From Halanaerobiaceae bacterium (lineage in GTDB: Bacteria > Bacillota > Halanaerobiia > Halanaerobiales > Halarsenatibacteraceae), in contig PWHA01000353.1 in assembly GCA_003554685.1 (NCBI GenBank), positions 1-6,387 on the forward strand: a stretch of DNA of 6,387 bases, in the 5' to 3' direction. The position numbers and the translations under genes are program-made. Positions 1 to 5,944 of the stretch are shown here, in pieces. The first letter of the stretch is position 1. Each line of letters starts with the position of its first letter. The notes below the pieces were generated by a model, which was not told the DNA's origin, did not search any database, and saw nothing but the letters and a program-made list of their open reading frames with translations.

Positions 1-2
1 CC

Positions 3-2678
3 TCAGTTTTCATCTTCTTTCATCATCTTTACAAATTCTTCAGCCAGCTCAGGATCAAACTGACTGCCGGCACCTTTGATAATCTCAGCTAAAGCCTCTT
101 TTTTAGTTACAGCTGGCTGATATGGTCTGCCGGAGGTCATGACATCATAAGCATCTACAATAGATATAATCCGGGCTAAATATGGTATTTCTTCCCCTTT
201 CAACCCCTGAGGATAACCTTCACCATCCCAGCGTTCATGGTGGGCCAGTATCTCCTCAGCAACTACCGCAAATTCTTCTGAGGCTATAGCTATTTTATAT
301 CCTCTTTGAGGGTGGCTTCTTATTGTTTTCCATTCTTCATCTGTTAAATCCCCAGGCTTTGTCAGAATTTCTTCTGAAATAGAAGTCTTGCCTACATCAT
401 GAAGGCTGGCTAACAATGATAATTTCACTAATTCAGAACTGGATAATTTGACTTTTTCTCCTAAATCCCGAGCCAATTTAGTCAATCTCTGGGTATGTTC
501 TTTAGTCTCATCACTTTTTGCTCCCAGAGCACTTAATAAACTTTCAATTATTTTGTTTTTAGTGCTTCGGCTGCTTGTCAATTTATTTTGCAGCATATTG
601 TCATCAGCTTCTTTTATTATATCTGCTATATTCTGCCCCAACTCATTTTTGGTTGCAACTCCAATCCCTAAAGAAACAGGGAGTTCGTCTTTTTCTGTTT
701 TGTCGCATTCCTGTTTGATCCGCTCGGTAATTTTGTGAGCTTCTTTGTTGCTAACTTTTGGCAGTAATATGACAAATTCATCGCCACCATATCTTGCAAT
801 TATATCTTCATCCCTTATGGGTTTTTGAAGAATTTTAGCTGTTTTTTTCAGCAATTCATCGCCCTTTTTATGTCCCAGGCTGTCATTGATAATTTTTAAG
901 CCATTTATATCAGCAATAATTATGCTGATCGGAAGCTGTCTTTTAGTGTCCAGTCTTAGTTTTTCTTCTTCAAAAAATCTTCGGTTATAGAGACCCGTAA
1001 GCTCATCATGAAAAGACTTATATCTTATCTCTTTTTGAGCATAAATTCTTTCTAATGCTGCTGCAGCATGAGAAATTAATAATTCTACTAATTCTAAATC
1101 TTCTCTATCAAAAGCCTCTTCTTTTACAGAAGTTGCCTGAAAAACTCCATAATCTCCAATAGGCACGCTAATTCCTGATTTAAATGTGCTTGAGATAGGC
1201 CTGGCTTCCGGATTGTTTTCAATGTTTTCAACAATTATGCTTTTCCCTTCCCGGTAGGTTTTGGCTGATATGCTATCCTCCGTTATTAATCTTGGCTCAA
1301 GTTTTATGTTTACATTATCAGTATATGCCCGGGGGATTAGCATTTTGTTTTCAGCTATATTAACAATACAGAATTTAAAGTTCAGAAGTTCTTTAGCTGC
1401 TTCTACAGTTTTTTTACAAACTTCTTTCTCTTCGTCAAGATCCTTGAATTTTAAAGCTATATCATGTAATTTCTTTATTACTTCCTCCTTCTTTACTCTA
1501 TCTGTAACATCCTGGTGCATGGAAAGTATTCCTGTATCTCCTTCAGGTAAATTAATGCTTGTTTCAGTTAATTCCACATAAATATTTCCCCCATCTTTAA
1601 CAGCGGTTTCAATTTCAAATTGTAAATTTTCCCCCTGCAGCAAATTTTTAATATTTTCTTTAGCCAGTTCATGATATTCAGGCAGTACCAGAGTATCAAG
1701 CACATTACTGCCCTCCAGTTCTTCCCGCTCAAATCCCGTTATTTCAGCTAAAGCTTTATTGGCCTCCAGTATATTGCCATCTTCATCTTCAATCATTATG
1801 CCAATAGGAGCCATTTCAAAGATTGTACTGTACCGCTGCTCTCTATTTTTTAATTCTTCCCGAGCATTAATTCTATTCAGGGCAGCAGTGGTGTGAGAAA
1901 TCAAAAGTTCTGCCAGCTCTAAATCTGCCTCGGTAAAGGCTTCTTTTTCAGTTGCTGCAGCCTGAAAAACACCATAATCACCTACTGGTATACTGATTGC
2001 TGATTTATACAAACTTTTGACGGGATTGGCATCGGGATTATTTTGAACATCATCGACAATAATGCTTTCACCTTCACGATAAGTTTTACCTGCAATCCCC
2101 TCTGTTACAGCCATCTTTTCATGTTTTGCTTCAGAAGTTTGAGCTTTAGGTATAAGCATTTCATCCTCTACTAAAGCTATATTGCATAATTCAAGCTGCA
2201 AAATACTTTCTGCAGCTTTAACTGTTCTTTTACATACTTCTTCTATATCTGTAAGCTTCTCAAATTCGAGAGCCACATCATGTAAGTTTTTGATAATTAT
2301 TTCTTTTTGTTTTAAATCGGTAATATCTCTGACCCATTCCACAAAAAACTCAACTTTTTTATTACTATCTAAGACAGGAAAAACCCTCAAATCTGCCCAG
2401 GTGCCATCAGGCAGTATTATTTTTTCTTGAAAAGGCTTTTTTGTTTTTAAGACAGTTTTTGCCTTGCAGTCAGGGCATATACTATCATAACCACGATAGG
2501 TTTTATAACATTTTGTATTTAAAGCCCTTTTTTGTTCAGGTACTGAAGCAAAACCATTCCAGTTGCTGTATAAAATATTCATCTCTGGATCATGAATAGA
2601 AATCATATCTGGAATCAAAGAAAGCATTTTATGAAGTAAATCCTTCTCCTCCCTTAATTCCTTTCTATATTCAGCCAT
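3..2678 (-). CDS. PAS-GAF-PAS-GAF-GGDEF-HD-GYP cyclic-di-GMP synthase/phosphodiesterase
   Basis: Predicted cytosolic sensor enzyme of 891 residues that could both make c-di-GMP (GGDEF) and hydrolyse it (HD-GYP). Numbering from the ATG at 2678: PAS about 13-125, containing a C57-x10-C68-x2-C71 cluster; GAF about 130-267; PAS about 275-397; GAF about 402-543; GGDEF about 553-695; HD-GYP about 713-891. The cyclase motif GGDEF (631-635) is intact and preceded at the usual five-residue spacing by an RxxD inhibitory site (R622, D625). The HD-GYP part shows H728, H760-D761-x-G-K, H789, H813-H814, G821-Y-P and D842; E724, four residues before H728, may be an extra metal ligand. No membrane segment is visible. 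An in-frame ATG at 2723 would add 15 residues, but it lacks a ribosome site, whereas the ATG at 2678 follows a G-rich one. The stop codon at 3-5 is complete. The domain calls are secure; the ligands sensed are unknown. Confidence 0.95.
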   Translation of the reverse strand: MAEYRKELREEKDLLHKMLSLIPDMISIHDPEMNILYSNWNGFASVPEQKRALNTKCYKTYRGYDSICPDCKAKTVLKTKKPFQEKIILPDGTWADLRVFPVLDSNKKVEFFVEWVRDITDLKQKEIIIKNLHDVALEFEKLTDIEEVCKRTVKAAESILQLELCNIALVEDEMLIPKAQTSEAKHEKMAVTEGIAGKTYREGESIIVDDVQNNPDANPVKSLYKSAISIPVGDYGVFQAAATEKEAFTEADLELAELLISHTTAALNRINAREELKNREQRYSTIFEMAPIGIMIEDEDGNILEANKALAEITGFEREELEGSNVLDTLVLPEYHELAKENIKNLLQGENLQFEIETAVKDGGNIYVELTETSINLPEGDTGILSMHQDVTDRVKKEEVIKKLHDIALKFKDLDEEKEVCKKTVEAAKELLNFKFCIVNIAENKMLIPRAYTDNVNIKLEPRLITEDSISAKTYREGKSIIVENIENNPEARPISSTFKSGISVPIGDYGVFQATSVKEEAFDREDLELVELLISHAAAALERIYAQKEIRYKSFHDELTGLYNRRFFEEEKLRLDTKRQLPISIIIADINGLKIINDSLGHKKGDELLKKTAKILQKPIRDEDIIARYGGDEFVILLPKVSNKEAHKITERIKQECDKTEKDELPVSLGIGVATKNELGQNIADIIKEADDNMLQNKLTSSRSTKNKIIESLLSALGAKSDETKEHTQRLTKLARDLGEKVKLSSSELVKLSLLASLHDVGKTSISEEILTKPGDLTDEEWKTIRSHPQRGYKIAIASEEFAVVAEEILAHHERWDGEGYPQGLKGEEIPYLARIISIVDAYDVMTSGRPYQPAVTKKEALAEIIKGAGSQFDPELAEEFVKMMKEDEN

Positions 2679-2684
2679 TCTGTT

Positions 2685-2693
2685 CCCCCCCTC
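2685..2693 (-). promoter_or_regulatory. G-rich ribosome binding site that decides the start at 2678
   Basis: On the minus strand the sequence GAGGGGGGG ends six bases before the ATG at 2678. It is a purine-rich Shine-Dalgarno-like site at good spacing, while the ATG at 2723 has nothing comparable. It contains an uninterrupted run of seven G. Confidence 0.6.
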
Positions 2694-2798
2694 ATAAAAA
2701 ACGTGATTAACTGCCAGAAACATTCATTTTCTCTATCTGGCATTCTGGTAAATGCTTTATAAGACTACTATTTTGTCCTAAAATTGCAAGCCTTTTGC

Positions 2799-2827
2799 AT
2801 AATACAAAGCTTAAGAATTCAAGGCAA
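2799..2827 (-). promoter_or_regulatory. Candidate sigma-A-type promoter of the GGDEF-HD-GYP gene
   Basis: On the minus strand a -35-like TTGCCT (2827-2822, four of six consensus bases) is separated by exactly 17 bases from a -10-like TATTAT (2804-2799, five of six). It would start transcription near 2792, giving a leader of about 115 bases before the ATG at 2678. Its position fits a promoter separate from the upstream operon. Such boxes also arise by chance in AT-rich DNA, so this remains a candidate. Confidence 0.4.
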
Positions 2828-3082
2828 TCTTAAGGATAAAAAGCGGACTTCACCTTAAAAATCTAGAAACTAATGGCAGGAAAACAACAAAAAGAAAGGA
2901 GTGAAGACTGCTATTAGTAAACTTAAACATCAAATCCTGTTTTCCCTGCAAGAAATGAAGAAAATATAACTAAACAGCCGGGATGCAAGAACCTGGCAGG
3001 AGATATGCAATGAAAGGACATCAGTTGAGAGGGGTTTTCCGGGGCAAAAGAGAAATTTAACCTGAAAACCATCACCGAAACC

Positions 3083-3119
3083 GGCAGAAGATAAGCTGAG
3101 GCTTATCAAGATATCTGCC
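3083..3119. terminator. Stem-loop after the operon, possible terminator
   Basis: A perfect 7-bp stem, GATAAGC (3090-3096) with GCTTATC (3101-3107), closes a four-base loop. It is enclosed by a 6-bp outer pairing of GGCAGA (3083-3088) with TCTGCC (3114-3119). It begins about 40 bases after the stop of the last operon gene, where a terminator is expected. On the minus strand no U-run follows the hairpin, so a classical intrinsic terminator is not well supported; 3' end protection or a Rho-related role is possible. Confidence 0.3.
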
Positions 3120-3158
3120 TTTAATTTAGCTGTTATCTACTGAAAATGATGCTAATTT

Positions 3159-3656
3159 TTACCGCCCGGCCAGCCTTCTCTTCAGCCAAGTGCTGACAGC
3201 AGCTAAAACCACTCCTGCAGCTATCCCTTCTCCTAAAACCAGCAGATAAAAGCCAGCCTGGCTGCCGCCTGCCAGAGCTGTTAGAGCCCGCTGAATCGCT
3301 GTGCCCAGGATCAAATCTGTGATCCAGATAGCAATAAGGAAGGAGGATGCTGCCCCCAGAGTTAGGATAACTATCCGCAGGAATATTCCTCTTTCAGCAA
3401 AAGCTGAAAGCAAAAAAGCCAGCAGCCCATAGCTCACCATAAAGAAAACCTGGGTGCTGAAAAACAAAGCCACCAGAAAGAAAGCCGCAAAAAAGGTAGT
3501 TAGGAACTCTCCCGGGCTGAAATCATAAAGAATAATATAAAGCGCCAGGGGAATAACTATGCTGTTAAAAATACTGATTGAGCCGCGAAAAATTATTAAA
3601 GAAATTGCAATCACAGTCAGGGTGAGAGCTCCCCGGGCTAACTTCTCAGCATTCAT
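3159..3656 (-). CDS. Small multi-pass membrane protein of unknown function
   Basis: Protein of 165 residues that I cannot assign to a family. It is strongly hydrophobic, with membrane segments at roughly residues 9-23, 27-45, 51-85 (long enough for one or two spans), 91-117 and 135-156, giving about five or six spans. The tail is basic (KRR near 159-161), which suggests a cytoplasmic C-terminus. There is no signal-peptide cleavage site, enzymatic motif or sensory domain. Size and topology loosely recall S-components of ECF vitamin transporters, but no diagnostic motif supports this. The ATG at 3656 is preceded by a weak GGA element, and an in-frame stop lies a short way upstream, so no longer form is possible. 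It lies 69 bases after the cobalamin-binding gene on the same strand with no visible promoter between, so it is probably the third gene of that operon. Confidence 0.75.
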   Translation of the reverse strand: MNAEKLARGALTLTVIAISLIIFRGSISIFNSIVIPLALYIILYDFSPGEFLTTFFAAFFLVALFFSTQVFFMVSYGLLAFLLSAFAERGIFLRIVILTLGAASSFLIAIWITDLILGTAIQRALTALAGGSQAGFYLLVLGEGIAAGVVLAAVSTWLKRRLAGR

Positions 3657-3725
3657 ATGTTTTTTCCGACAATCTTAACACCCCTGGCATTTCCCGTCGG
3701 CAGCTCTTTACCAGCTTATCCGCCC

Positions 3726-4919
3726 TCATATATTTTCCTCCGCCCATTCAGCCAGCTCTCCGGCATTTGCAGCCATAACATCCACACCCCACTTATCGGG
3801 GAGATCAGGGGCAAGACTAAAGGCCCGCCCTCCCACTGCTATACTGATATCCTCAAATTCGCTCCGGGCTTTAATCCGCCTTACCGCTTCTTCGCACTGC
3901 TCAAGGTAAAAGGGCATGGTCACAGAAAGAGCTACCAGATCGGGTTTGTGTTTTGCTAAAGCGCTTAAGATGCTGTCAACGGGAACAGCTGCTCCCAGAT
4001 AAATGCTGTTCCAGCCCCTGAGTTCCATCAAATCACAGAGAATGCGCACTCCCATTTCATGGAGCTCATTGCCGATGGTGCAGGCCAGAAGCTTCTGCCC
4101 GGTCTTCTCCCCGGCAAAAATGCGGGGCCAGAGCTGCATCATATTATTCTGAATCATACCGGTTACATAATGCTCTTCATCTACGGTTATTTCTCCAGAA
4201 TGCCAGAGCTCACCTGCTCTGATCAGAGACTGCTGGAAAACCTTCAGATAAATCTTCTCCAGTGAAATATCTTGATTCAAAGCTTCTTCAATTACCTGCC
4301 GGGCCTTATATTTATCAGCCCTCAAGAGTGAATTGAGATATCGAAACTGCAGTCTCTTAAGCTCGCTCTCCTCCGAATCGGCAAATGCTGAAGATTCCAT
4401 CCGGGAAACCTCCCCAGCAACCTCTTCTCCAGGCTCTTCTTCTACATCCTCCTCAAGCTCTACTTTGCGCTCACTTTCAAGCTCTTCTTTAAGCTCCCCC
4501 TCAAGCTCTTCTTTACGCTCCTCCTTAAGCTCGGCTTTTTTTGTAACCCTGATGGCATTCTCGAGATAAACCTGCACTTTCTCCTGATAATCCCAATCAA
4601 ACTCCTCCCTCAATACCTCCGCCATAATTTGATAATGGCTGATCATCTGCTCTCTTACCCGCCCGGAAGAAAGATCTTCCATGCGGGAGGTAAGCAGCTT
4701 CAGGAGCCAGAGGGCATAGTCCTGAAAAATATCTTCAGCATCATACCGGACTGCCACCTCCAGAATCTTTAAATTGTATTTAATATCCCGAAACATCATC
4801 GATTTCCGGTAATCATTATATTCATCCTCCAGTTTATCCTCCCTGGCAAACTGAAGTTTAAAAATACGCTCGGCCATTTCCTCTATTCTGTTATCGGTTA
4901 CATTAAGAAGCAGAGACAT
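3726..4919 (-). CDS. Stand-alone cobalamin-binding sensor protein with CarH-like photoreceptor signature
   Basis: Soluble 397-residue protein. Residues about 1-125 form a helical N-terminal domain rich in Leu, Tyr and Trp (for example F-x-DY-x-x-W near 65-71). Residues about 128-165 are a Glu/Lys-rich repeat linker. Residues about 185-265 match the four-helix-bundle cap of B12-binding modules and about 276-397 the Rossmann-like B12-binding fold. Seen directly: W239-x9-E249-H250, H240 next to W239, the lower-ligand motif E285-x-H287-x-x-G290, then S332 and G363-G364 at the spacing usual for cobalamin domains. In CarH photoreceptors Wx9EH packs over adenosylcobalamin and the His after the Trp replaces the lost upper ligand after light. 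No MerR-type DNA-binding domain is present. The start overlaps the stop of a diguanylate cyclase gene, which suggests a shared signalling function. A corrinoid methyl-carrier is less likely because no methyltransferase is near and the Wx9EH signature is present. Cobalamin binding is near certain; light sensing is inferred. Confidence 0.9.
   Translation of the reverse strand: MSLLLNVTDNRIEEMAERIFKLQFAREDKLEDEYNDYRKSMMFRDIKYNLKILEVAVRYDAEDIFQDYALWLLKLLTSRMEDLSSGRVREQMISHYQIMAEVLREEFDWDYQEKVQVYLENAIRVTKKAELKEERKEELEGELKEELESERKVELEEDVEEEPGEEVAGEVSRMESSAFADSEESELKRLQFRYLNSLLRADKYKARQVIEEALNQDISLEKIYLKVFQQSLIRAGELWHSGEITVDEEHYVTGMIQNNMMQLWPRIFAGEKTGQKLLACTIGNELHEMGVRILCDLMELRGWNSIYLGAAVPVDSILSALAKHKPDLVALSVTMPFYLEQCEEAVRRIKARSEFEDISIAVGGRAFSLAPDLPDKWGVDVMAANAGELAEWAEENI
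4453..4535 (-). repeat. 24-bp in-frame tandem repeat coding a Glu/Lys linker
   Basis: Three consecutive 24-base units begin at 4453, 4477 and 4501, each starting TCAAGCTCT on the plus strand, with a partial fourth from 4525 (TTAAGCTC). In the protein these give eight-residue units around 133-156: KEERKEEL, EGELKEEL and ESERKVEL, followed by a diverged EEDVEEEP. The unit length is a multiple of three, so gain or loss of a unit would keep the frame and only change the length of the charged, probably helical linker between the N-terminal domain and the cobalamin module. Confidence 0.85.
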
Positions 4920-4921
4920 TA
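4917..4921 (-). promoter_or_regulatory. TAATG stop/start overlap coupling cyclase and cobalamin protein
   Basis: The TAA stop of the diguanylate cyclase (4921-4919) shares its last A with the ATG of the cobalamin-binding gene (4919-4917). A GGGTGA element inside the cyclase coding end lies eight bases upstream of the ATG and can serve as its ribosome site. This arrangement commonly gives translational coupling and similar amounts of both proteins. Confidence 0.85.
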
Positions 4922-5929
4922 TATTTCACCCTTCCGCTCATCCTCCGGGGTGATTCCTACCCCGTCCTTGCCGCTATTCTTGGCTTTATATAAATTTTCA
5001 TCTGCCCGCTGCATAAATTCCTTCCTGGATTCCTCTTCCCCCAGTTCTGCCACCCCAAAGCTGGCCGACAGCCTGTGGGAAACCCCCTCCAGCTTTATCT
5101 CTTCAATTTTAACTCTCAACCTTCTGGCAAAATCAACAGCTTCCTTCTGCGAGGTCTCCGGCAGTAACACGCTGAATTCATCTCCACCTATTCTGGCAGC
5201 CATATCCTCCTGACGGACATTATCTGCCAGCAATTCACCTGTTTTTATCAGCACTTTATCGCCGGTTTGATGGCCAAAGCTATCGTTTATTTCTTTAAAA
5301 TTATCCAGATCAATCATAACCAGCGAGAGTGAAGAGGAATGCCTTCTGGAGAGAGAAAAGATTTTCTCGAAAAACTCCATAAAGGCCCGGCGGTTGGAAA
5401 TTCCGGTAAGAACGTCGGTCCTTAAAAGTTCTTCAATTCTGGACCGGGCTTTTTCCAGCTCCACATTTTTTTTGGTCAGCTCCCTGGCTTTATTAACCAG
5501 CTCATTATTAAGTTTGGTCAGTTTTTCAAAATACTCCTCTCTCTCGGGAAGCTGAGGTCTGCCTGCCAGAAGATACCAGTCATCCTCTCTAATTATCTGA
5601 CAGCTGAAGGGAGATCCTGCCAGTTTTTCCTTTCGAATTTTCTCCCGGTTAAACTTGAGGTTTTGCCTCCTCTCTCCTCCCTGCAGGGGAAGCTTAAGCT
5701 CCCCATCCTGCTCCAGCAATTTATCAAAAGCTAAACCTTCAATTTCTCCCTGGGGATGAGCTATCATATTAGCAAAATACCTGTTATACTTCTGAACTCT
5801 TAGATCCTCATCCAGAATCACAATAACCATATCCACAATATCAACCAACAATCTGTTCAGAGCAGCAGGACAGTATTCCAGCAGATCGCTCTGTTCATTC
5901 TCTTTTTCTCGAGACATATTCCCCATCAT
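4919..5929 (-). CDS. Diguanylate cyclase with N-terminal PAS-like domain
   Basis: Predicted cytosolic enzyme that condenses two GTP into c-di-GMP. Numbered from the outermost ATG at 5944: a PAS-like sensor about 27-128, a charged coiled-coil signalling helix about 134-172, and a GGDEF domain about 173-331. The catalytic domain has the D-x-L-T-G-x-x-N-R-R entry motif (177-186), metal-binding D212, the F-GHQTGD segment (223-229), GGDEF at 253-257 and an RxxD inhibitory site (R244, D247) five residues before it, so it should be active and product-inhibited. I place the start at 5929 (protein of 336 residues) because AAGGTGAGG at 5941-5933 lies just upstream. The ATG at 5944 has no ribosome site, and those at 5926 and 5917 are also possible. 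It is first in a likely operon with the cobalamin-binding gene, a plausible regulator of this cyclase. No EAL or HD-GYP domain is attached, and no membrane segment is visible. Confidence 0.95.
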   Translation of the reverse strand: MMGNMSREKENEQSDLLEYCPAALNRLLVDIVDMVIVILDEDLRVQKYNRYFANMIAHPQGEIEGLAFDKLLEQDGELKLPLQGGERRQNLKFNREKIRKEKLAGSPFSCQIIREDDWYLLAGRPQLPEREEYFEKLTKLNNELVNKARELTKKNVELEKARSRIEELLRTDVLTGISNRRAFMEFFEKIFSLSRRHSSSLSLVMIDLDNFKEINDSFGHQTGDKVLIKTGELLADNVRQEDMAARIGGDEFSVLLPETSQKEAVDFARRLRVKIEEIKLEGVSHRLSASFGVAELGEEESRKEFMQRADENLYKAKNSGKDGVGITPEDERKGEI

Positions 5930-5932
5930 AAC

Positions 5933-5941
5933 CCTCACCTT
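5933..5941 (-). promoter_or_regulatory. Ribosome binding site favouring an internal ATG for the cyclase
   Basis: AAGGTGAGG on the minus strand overlaps the first codons of the longest reading frame. Its AAGGTGA part ends five bases before the ATG at 5929 and eight before that at 5926, whereas the ATG at 5944 is preceded only by CGACTAT-type sequence. It therefore argues for a start five or six codons inside the longest frame. Confidence 0.55.
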
Positions 5942-5944
5942 CAT

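Larger units (their letters stand above)
2724..3158. other. Intergenic gap between the cobalamin operon and the GGDEF-HD-GYP gene
   Basis: These 435 bases hold no supported gene. The right part contains a hairpin (3083-3119) just after the membrane-protein gene, and the left part contains the candidate promoter (2799-2827). The longest sensible reading frames seen were very short peptides of 16-22 codons with poor or unsupported starts. The middle (about 2870-3080) is unexplained; no tRNA, known riboswitch or recognisable gene remnant was seen. Confidence 0.6.

Noticed and set aside
448..738. Plus-strand open frame inside the GGDEF-HD-GYP gene (also 1261-1581 and 2182-2430)
   Set aside because: Ser/Leu/Phe-rich low-complexity translations antisense to a gene with clear conserved domains; no ribosome sites of note.
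3010..3060. A 16-codon plus-strand frame preceded by GGAG at seven bases
   Set aside because: Very short, opposite to all genes, no family resemblance; a frame of this size with a chance ribosome site is expected.
3657..3959. Plus-strand open frame (also 4059-4265, 4333-4569, 4950-5213)
   Set aside because: Antisense to the conserved cobalamin-binding and GGDEF coding sequences; 4333-4569 is the Ser-rich reverse of the Glu/Lys repeat.
3726..4919. Corrinoid methyl-carrier (MtaC/MtbC-type) as the identity of the cobalamin protein
   Set aside because: No methyltransferase or reactivase gene nearby, the protein is longer with an extra N-terminal domain, and the Wx9EH cap signature and coupling to a cyclase fit a sensor better.
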